Source: Cladorhizidae sp. MBARI D1340-BT2
Lineage: Eukaryota; Porifera; Demospongiae; Poecilosclerida; Cladorhizidae
Direction of reading: 5' to 3'
Assembly: GCA_028752905.1 (NCBI GenBank)
Contig: JAQNBH010000004.1
Location: forward strand, 33,301,189 to 33,365,188
Length of the DNA: 64,000 nucleotides
Both the position numbers and the translations under genes were made by a program. Position 1 is the first letter of the stretch. The number at the start of each line of letters is the position of its first letter. The notes under the pieces were generated by a model that saw only the letters and a program-made list of their open reading frames with translations, searched no databases and was not told the DNA's origin. Below are positions 57,226-64,000 of this stretch, one piece after another.

Positions 57226-57262
57226 GCACAAAACTTTACAGCAAAGAAATACATTCAAGAGC
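57226..57262. repeat. Dispersed repeat copy feeding the 18-bp array
   Basis: CACAAAACTTTACAGCAAAG and ACATTCAAGAGC match 8730-8767; the array to the right looks like an expansion of its CAAGAGC end. Confidence 0.5.
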
Positions 57263-58105
57263 ACCTCCTCTTTCAAGAGCTCCTCCTCTCTCAAGAGCTC
57301 CTCCTCTCTCAAGAGCTCCTCCTCTCTCAAGAGCTCCTCCTCTCTCAAGAGCACCTCCTCTCTCAAGAGCACCTCCTCTCTCAAGAGCACCTCCTCTCTC
57401 AAGAGCGCCTCCTCTCTCAAGACCACCTCCTCTCTCAAGAGCACCTCCTCTCTCAAGAGCACCTCCTCTCTCAAGAGCACCTCCTCTCTCAAGAGCACCT
57501 CCTCTCTCAAGAGCACCTCCTCTCTCAAGACCACCTCCTCTCTCAAGAGCACCTCCTCTCTCAAGACCACCTCCTCTCTCAAGAGCACCTCTCTCAAGAG
57601 CACGTCCTCTCTCAAGAGGAGTGCCTCCTCTCTCAAGAGCACCTCCTCTCTCAAGAGCGCCTCCTCTCTCAAGAGCACCTCCTCTCTCAAGAGCTCCTCC
57701 TCTCTCAAGAGCTCTTCCTCTCTCAAGAGCACCTCCTCTCTCAAGAGCACCTCCTCTCTCAAGAGCACCTCCTCTCTCAAGAGCACCTCTCTCAAGAGCA
57801 TCTCCTCAAGAGCACCTCTCTCAAGAGCTCCTCCTCTCTCAAGAGCTCCTCCTCTCTCAAGAGCTCCTCCTCTCTCAAGAGCACCTCCTCTCTCAAGAGC
57901 ACCTCCTCTCTCAAGAGCACCTCCTCTCTCAAGAGCATCTCCTCAAGAGCACCTCCTCTCTCAAGAGCACCTCCTCTCTCAAGAGCACCTCCTCTCTCAA
58001 GAGCTCCTCTCAAGAGGTCTCTCAAGAGCACCTCCTCTCTCAAGAGCACCTCCTCTCTCAAGAGCACCTCCTCTCTCAAAGAGCACCTCTCTCAAGAGCA
58101 AAGAG
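57255..58105. repeat. 18-bp minisatellite
   Basis: About 46 units of CTCAAGAGCACCTCCTCT with GAGCTCC, GAGCGCC and GACCACC variants; purine/pyrimidine-asymmetric. Confidence 0.97.
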
Positions 58106-58960
58106 GTTCACGGTTTCTTTGTAAGCATGGGAGCCTGCGTGTAGTGTCCTTCCTCCACACAACAGGGTTGGTCTGGAATAGAATGTCAAAGACAGTAGTT
58201 GTGATCGCCCATTAAAAAGCAAGGAAGAATTATATACCACACATACCCTCAATCATGGAGCAGGGGTTCATATTCATGCAGGGGTTGGGGGGGACTTGAG
58301 ATCCCCCCAACCCAAAATGCTCCATGGAACACAGTAGATTACATGATAGTAACCATCCAATAGTCGTCATACAAGATAGCACCAAATATGACATACATGT
58401 ACACCATCACGACTCCTACTAGTCCGTGCTCAGACATTGCCAGGTGCAGCCCAAGTTTATTGCTTGCATGATGTGTGATGGTCTCAGTGTGGTGTTCGTA
58501 TGTATGATGTCTGTAGGTGTGGTGTACGTACGTGTGAAGTACGTACATGCGAAGTGCGCATGCATGCACGTAGGAATGCATGCTTGTGGCATAAAATATT
58601 GTTCAGCGCTCTCCTCAGTTTCTCCAAATTTTGCTCTTTCTCGCTCCTTTCTTGTATAGCTTTTCATCCTCGTACACTCACCGTCGCTTAGCAATGCCAT
58701 TAAGTGTATGTGCAGAATTACGATGTTGCAGTTCACACATCCTTATATGGGGGTTGTTTATTATTGACGTATTCATGTACGTATGCCTGAGGCAAAAAGA
58801 GATTTCATGGTTGTGAATATCTCGCTTCACTCGATGATAATGTCTCTGTTCCTGGCCACATCAAAGTGCTGTGGCACCTTACATTTACATATGGGACTTC
58901 ACTCGCACTCATGGGAGACCAGCTCTGGACAACCCGTACTGACATTGTCTCTTTCGAGCA
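58106..58960. other. No gene seen
   Basis: 58262-58318 has G and C runs forming a GGGTTGGGGGG/CCCCCCAACCC inverted repeat. Otherwise unique. Confidence 0.5.
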
Positions 58961-60835
58961 CATGTTACAGGTGCGTGCTTCTGTTGGCTTGCTTTACACA
59001 TGTCTCAGGTGCGTGCTTCTATTAATTGGCTTGCTGTAGTGAGCACATGTCTCAGGCACGTGCTTCTATTGGCTTGCTTTAGTGAGCACATGTCTCAGGC
59101 ACGTGCTTCTATTGGCTTGCTTTAGTGAGCACATGTCTCAGGTGCGTGCTTCTATTGGCTTGCTTTAGTGAGCACATGTCTCAGGTGCGTGCTTCTATTG
59201 GCTTGCTGTAGTGAGCACATGTCTCAGGTGCGTGCTTCTATTGGCTTGCTTTAGTGAGCACATGTCTCAGGCGCGTGCTTCTATTGGCTTGCTTTAGTGA
59301 GCACATGTCTCAGGTGCGTGCTTCTATTGGCTTGCTGTAGTGAGCACATGTCTCAGGCACGTGCTTCTATTGGCTTGCTTTAGTGAGCACATGTCTCAGG
59401 CACGTGCTTCTATTGGCTTGCTGTAGTGAGCACATGTCTCAGGTGCGTGCTTCTATTGGCTTGCTTTAGTGAGCACATGTCTCAGGCGCGTGCTTCTATT
59501 GGCTTGCTTTAGTGAGCACATGTCTCAGGTGCGTGCTTCTATTGGCTTGCTTTAGTGAGCACATGTCTCAGGCGCGTGCTTCTATTGGCTTGCTTTAGTG
59601 AGCACATGTCTCAGGCACGTGCTTCTATTGGCTTGCTTTAGTGAGCACATGTCTCAGGCACGTGCTTCTATTGGCTTGCTTTAGTGAGCACATGTCTCAG
59701 GTGCGTGCTTCTATTGGCTTGCTTTAGTGAGCACATGTCTCAGGCACGTGCTTCTATTGGCTTGCTTTAGTGAGCACATGTCTCAGGCACGTGCTTCTAT
59801 TGGCTTGCTTTAGTGAGCACATGTCTCAGGCACGTGCTTCTATTGGCTTGCTTTAGTGAGCACATGTCTCAGGTGCGTGCTTCTATTGGCTTGCTTTAGT
59901 GAGCACATGTCTCAGGTGCGTGCTTCTATTGGCTTGCTTTAGTGAGCACATGTCTCAGGCGCGTGCTTCTATTGGCTTGCTGTAGTGAGCACATGTCTCA
60001 GGTGCGTGCTTCTATTGGCTTGCTGTAGTGAGCACATGTCTCAGGTGCGTGCTTCTATTGGCTTGCTGTAGTGAGCACATGTTTCGCTGTAGTGAGCACA
60101 TGTCTCAGGTGCGTGCTTCTATTGGCTTGCTGTAGTGAGCACATGTTTCAGGCGCGTGCTTCTATTGGCTTGCTTTAGTGAGCACATGTCTCAGGCACGT
60201 GCTTCTATTGGCTTGCTTTAGTGAGCACATGTCTCAGGTGCGTGCTTCTATTGGCTTGCTTTAGTGAGCACATGTCTCAGGCGCGTGCTTCTATTGGCTT
60301 GCTTTAGTGAGCACATGTCTCAGGCACGTGCTTCTATTGGCTTGCTGTAGTGAGCACATGTCTCAGGTGCGTGCTTCTGTTGGCTTGCTTTAGTGAGCAC
60401 ATGTTTCAGGTGCGTGCTTCTATTAATTGGCTTGCTTTAGTGAGCACATGTTTCAGGTGCGTGCTTCTATTAATTGGCTTGCTTTAGTGAGCACATGTTT
60501 CAGGTGCGTGCTTCTATTAATTGGCTTGCTTTAGTGAGCACATGTCTCAGGTGCGTGCTTCTGTTGGCTTGCTTTAGTGAGCACATGTCTCAGGCACGTG
60601 CTTCTATTGGCTTGCTTTAGTGAGCACATGTCTCAGGCACGTGCTTCTATTGGCTTGCTTTAGTGAGCACATGTCTCAGGCACGTGCTTCTATTGGCTTG
60701 CTTTAGTGAGCACATGTCTCAGGCACGTGCTTCTATTGGCTTGCTTTAGTGAGCACATGTCTCAGGCGCGTGCTTCTATTGGCTTGCTTTAGTGAGCACA
60801 TGTCTCAGGTGCGTGCTTCTATTGGCCTGTAGCAG
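58960..60835. repeat. 43-bp minisatellite with E-box-like core
   Basis: About 43 units of TAGTGAGCACATGTCTCAGG, (CA/TG/CG)CGTGCTTC and TATTGGCTTGCTT. The dinucleotide before CGTG toggles, so only some units hold the CACGTG palindrome. TTAATT insertion forms occur at 59030 and 60422-60520. Confidence 0.97.
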
Positions 60836-60861
60836 TGGTCCACCCTGTGTTTTGACTAGCA

Positions 60862-60895
60862 GGCGCGCGTGTGTGTGTGTGTGTGTGTGTGTTTA
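60862..60895. repeat. (GT)n microsatellite
   Basis: GCGCGCGTGTGTGTGTGTGT run. 60900-61980 shows no gene I recognise. Confidence 0.9.
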
Positions 60896-61994
60896 CTGAA
60901 GCCTATTCAAGCATGACTCTGGCTGGCTCAATAAACAGCTAGAGCTCTAAATTAGTACTGGTCATCCAGCCAATCAGATGCTTGTAAATTGGTCACACAA
61001 TAAGCAATTAAGCAACCCAGTGCATACTAAAGTGCACTGGGTTGAAGAGCAGCAGTTCCTATTCCAACCAGCGCCCAGGAAAGGACTGCCAGACATAGCC
61101 TCCTGGAAAGAATCAATTTGAAATGGAAGGACTTGATTGACAAGAGGTTAGTGGGTAGCATTTGGTCTCTCTAAGCTTGTACTGCAAGAGCTTCGTGTGT
61201 GTGTGTGTATGTGTGTGTTGTCATGGGAAAGATATTTCTCATTTTCCTGAGGCCCATAAATAGAGTATTGTCGTACCATATATGTGCTACAACAATAAAA
61301 GGTGAGACATATTTAGAGTCGACATGTTTTTTTTGTCATGTGTTGTCTGGGAGATATCTGGGCGACGATTTCACTCTGCAGTGCAAAGGGAGTCCTCTGG
61401 TAATTGACACGAGCTACTCAATGAAGTTACTACTAGCTAGAGTAAGCTTCACTATACCTGAAGAGGGTGCTGTTGTATTCTGAACTCGTTTGTGCCAGTT
61501 CGAGGATTCTTAAATTCTGGTGTGTGGCATCTTCTAAGAATCGATGGAAAGGGAGAAGGGAGTTCCTCCAGGTTTCTGATATCAGAAGGCTGAAACAGAA
61601 AGGCCTTAGCCACATGGCCATGCAGAAATAGAATATGGAGGCATATTAATGGTGCTCATTAGAAATTTAGCACAGTAATATGTGAATTACGACGCTTAAT
61701 TAGAATGTTGCACAGAGGGAGTTTTTGTGGTAGTCTGTGTGTGTTCTTACAGCCGTGCTCTTGAATATGCACATATGCAGTTGGGCCTAAAATGAATGCC
61801 TCTATGACTCGTGCATTTCATAGCTGCAAGTACACGCGTGCATTCAAGCACTTCAGACCAGCCAAGAGTGTTTTGACTGGACGGCAGCATTTTATAGTGT
61901 GCGTCTCGAGCTATTTACGAGGCGAGTCCTTTTCAAGGTCATAGAGTCTTTCCGCTCCATAAACATCTGCATTAGGCCCTAGGTTCTAAGACTA

Positions 61995-62170
61995 TCAAGA
62001 TGGCTGCATTGCGTTAGGACCAAGGTAAGATGTGTCGAGATGGCTGCATTGCGTTAGGTCCAAGGTAAGACGTGTCAAGATGGCTGCATTGCGTTAGGAC
62101 CAAGGTAAGACGTGTTAAGATGGCTGCATTGCATTAGGCTCAAGGTTAGATGTGTCAAGATGGCTGCATG
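61995..62170. repeat. 40-bp tandem repeat with AAGATGGCTGC
   Basis: Four units spaced exactly 40 bp (62001, 62041, 62081, 62121) plus a partial: TCAAGATGGCTGCATTGCG, TTAGGACCAAGGTAAGA. Each holds a YY1-like AAGATGGC word and a donor-like AAG/GTAAGA. Confidence 0.9.
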
Positions 62171-62612
62171 ATGGCATCCATGAGGGTGTCCATGAGGGTG
62201 TCCATGACGGTGTCCATGATGGCGTCCATGAGGGTGTCCATGATGGTGTCCATGATGGCGTCCATGAGGGTGTCCATGATGGCGTCCATGAGGGTGTCCA
62301 TGATGGCGTCCATGAGGGCGTCCATGAGGGCGTCCATGAGGGCGTCCATGAGGGCGTCCATGAGGGCGTCCATGAGGGCGTCCATGAGGGCGTCCATGAA
62401 AGCGTCCATGATGGCGTCCATGAGGGCGTCCATGAAGGCATCCATGAGGGCGTCCATGAGGGTGTCCATGATGGCGTCCATGATGGCGTCCATGATGGCG
62501 TCCATGATGGCGTCCATGATGGCGTCCATGATGGCATCCATGATGGCGTCCATGATGGCGTCCATGATGGTGTCCATGATGGTGTCCATGATGGCGTCCA
62601 TGATGGCAGCTG
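62170..62612. repeat. 12-bp minisatellite TCCATGAGGGCG
   Basis: About 36 units alternating ATGAGGG(C/T)G and ATGATGG(C/T)G. Frames are open in several phases on both strands because 12 is a multiple of three. Confidence 0.97.
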
Positions 62613-62719
62613 GTGACCATTGGCCATTAAAATAGAAGTTTAGACTCACCCGCCCTTCAAACTTGACCTTTAGTACCCTGACCATGTTTAATATTATATT
62701 TAAGGGTATCTGAGTTTGC

Positions 62720-62912
62720 AGCTGCTATATATGGCAGTTGCTGGCTCTTGCTATATATGGCAGTTGCTGGCTCTTGCTATATATGGCAGTTGCTGGCTCT
62801 TGCTATATATGGCAGTTGCTGGCCCTTGCAGTTGCTGGCTCTTGCTATATATGGCAGTTGCTGGCTCTTGCTATATATGGCAGTTGCTGGCCCTTGCTAT
62901 ATGTATGGCAGT
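62720..62912. repeat. 26-bp minisatellite
   Basis: About seven units of CTATATATGGCAGTTGCTGG plus CTCTTG. Confidence 0.95.
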
Positions 62913-63039
62913 TATGGTTCCTGCCTATTCCACTGGCAAATATTTTTAACTAGCAAACAACCCCTCCCAGGGGGCATAATGTGCAGTATTATGTGATTAA
63001 TACCCGCTGCATGTGCCTATACATGATAGCATGTGGTAC

Positions 63040-63590
63040 AATAGAAAGGAGTATACAAGGAGTATACAGAGATTAGAGAATGAATATACTAGCCATGTAC
63101 ATTGAGAATATGTTTGTGTGTACAGAGAAAAAATATTGAGTATACAGGGATATGCAAAGGAGTATACAGAGATATGCAATGAGAATGCAAGGAATATACA
63201 GAGATATACAATGAATTATACAGGAGATGCACTGTGATTATATACTTATACATGTAGATAGGCATCTCCCTCCCTTTCCTTGGTCACAGCTCCTTGCTTC
63301 ACAAACACTCCAGCTCTGCTCTGTAAATAAGAATACAAGGAACTGACATGTAGGTATACAACAAGAATACAAGGTATTGACATACTGTAGGTATACAACA
63401 GGAATACAAAGGAATTGACATACTGTAGGTATACAACAAGAATACAAGGAATTGACATAGGTATACAACAAGAATACAAGGATTCACAAAGGAATACACT
63501 GAAAAGTACAAGAGTAAACAAAAAAACACAAGGAATTATACATAGAAATACAAGAAGGAAATAGAGAGGGGCTATAAGTATACAACCTAC
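63040..63590. repeat. Degenerate GTATACAA/GAATACAAGGA repeats
   Basis: Scattered copies of GGAGTATACAGAGATA to 63200, then 36-bp units with TAGGTATACAACAAGAATAC and AAGGAATTGACATA at 63350-63480. Confidence 0.85.
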
Positions 63591-63737
63591 ATCCATATAC
63601 AATCTATCTCCATGTTAGCAGGTGGAGTTTGTCGACCCTTTACCATACCGTATAATCTTTTTGTTCTAACATACGATACTGCTGCTGGAGCTTCCTTTTC
63701 TATTGCTAGGTGCTAACGTGGTAGCCCTTGCCTACAG

Positions 63738-63913
63738 AGGAGACACACTTGACTTCTCCCACGGGTCTCATTTCACCCCCTTACTTGGTGGCAGCTAGCT
63801 TGCTTTCCAATGTCCACACAGACACCAGTGGACTCTCTTTCAGCAGTGGAGAATCACTTCCTAGAGAGAGGGTTAGAAAGTTCTCCAATAATCTCTCATC
63901 ACTGGGAACTTAA
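63738..63913 (+). CDS. Possible downstream exon of the SH3/WW gene
   Basis: A branch-point-like TGCTAAC (63711-63717) sits about 20 nt upstream of CCTACAG (to 63737). The open frame ETHLTSPTGLISPPYLVAAS, then LLSNVHTDTSGLSFSSGESL, then PRERVRKFSN runs to a TAA at 63911. Joining phase 0 to the WW exon would need acceptor use two bases later (CAGAG, exon from 63740). A weak donor AGG/GTTAGA lies near 63869; otherwise it would be a terminal exon. Ser-rich linker composition fits, but there is no domain to confirm it. Confidence 0.3.
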
Positions 63914-64000
63914 TTATGCACATCCCTTAATTAATTATTTATTTAATAATTATTTGCCAAAAAGATCAACTGGTTTGCATAAGGTAGGATGTCTGCTCAG

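Noticed and set aside
57155..58144. Ser/Lys-rich repeat protein
   Set aside because: 18-bp minisatellite; open frames on both strands and no flanking exon signals.
58960..60835. CRISPR-like regular repeats
   Set aside because: Pure 43-bp tandem repeat without spacers and no cas genes.
62075..62685. Histidine/glycine/arginine-rich or MDAIMDAI-type proteins
   Set aside because: 12-bp minisatellite; five different frames are open at once.

Overview
This window is animal (metazoan) genomic DNA. It shows one recognisable host gene split by spliceosomal introns, non-LTR retrotransposons, miniature inverted-repeat elements and a very high load of minisatellites. Roughly a third of the 64 kb is tandem repeat. 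I see no bacterial operons, rRNA or complete tRNA genes. A marine invertebrate is my best guess, but the sequence does not fix the phylum.

Host gene, + strand. A coding exon at 10960-11947 (ATG at 10985) encodes an N-terminal SH3 domain followed by a Ser/Pro-rich linker and ends in a clean phase-0 donor. An exon at 51269-51466, phase 0 at both ends, encodes a proline-rich stretch and a WW domain. SH3 then WW is the N-terminal order of the ARHGAP12/15/27 family of Rho GTPase-activating proteins. The PH and RhoGAP domains would lie beyond the right edge. Supporting candidates are a 5' UTR exon ending at 10721, a short alternative first coding exon at 34004-34042 behind a CCAAT box (also phase 0, so it could splice to the WW exon and skip SH3), and a possible exon near the right end (63738-63913). 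The 39 kb between the SH3 and WW exons would be one giant intron holding most of the repeats.

Left part (1-10 kb): a 25-bp minisatellite, then degenerate LINE fragments (2944-3465, 5084-6475, 6900-8040) intermingled with a foldback element that carries hammerhead-ribozyme sequence, then a tRNA-like/SINE-like stretch. Intron, left half (12-30 kb): a string of minisatellites. The largest is a 4.5-kb array of a 23-bp unit (15243-19750), each unit being the CTGATGA half of the same hammerhead-type element. Intron, right half (30-51 kb): further hammerhead-type elements including a nearly complete type I hammerhead at 33517-33555, CCCTAG-based minisatellites, and a (TCAC)n array (43795-50720) with three same-orientation copies of an R2-like retrotransposon (C2HC fingers, reverse transcriptase, CCHC, restriction-like endonuclease).

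Right part (51-64 kb): the WW exon, another hammerhead foldback element, and minisatellites with units of 45, 18, 43, 40, 12 and 26 bp.

Most notable: (1) the dispersed hammerhead-ribozyme foldback family and its amplification into a 4.5-kb satellite; (2) an R2-like element that appears to target a TCAC microsatellite and sits there in tandem; (3) the SH3/WW RhoGAP-type gene with a repeat-filled 39-kb intron and a possible internal promoter.
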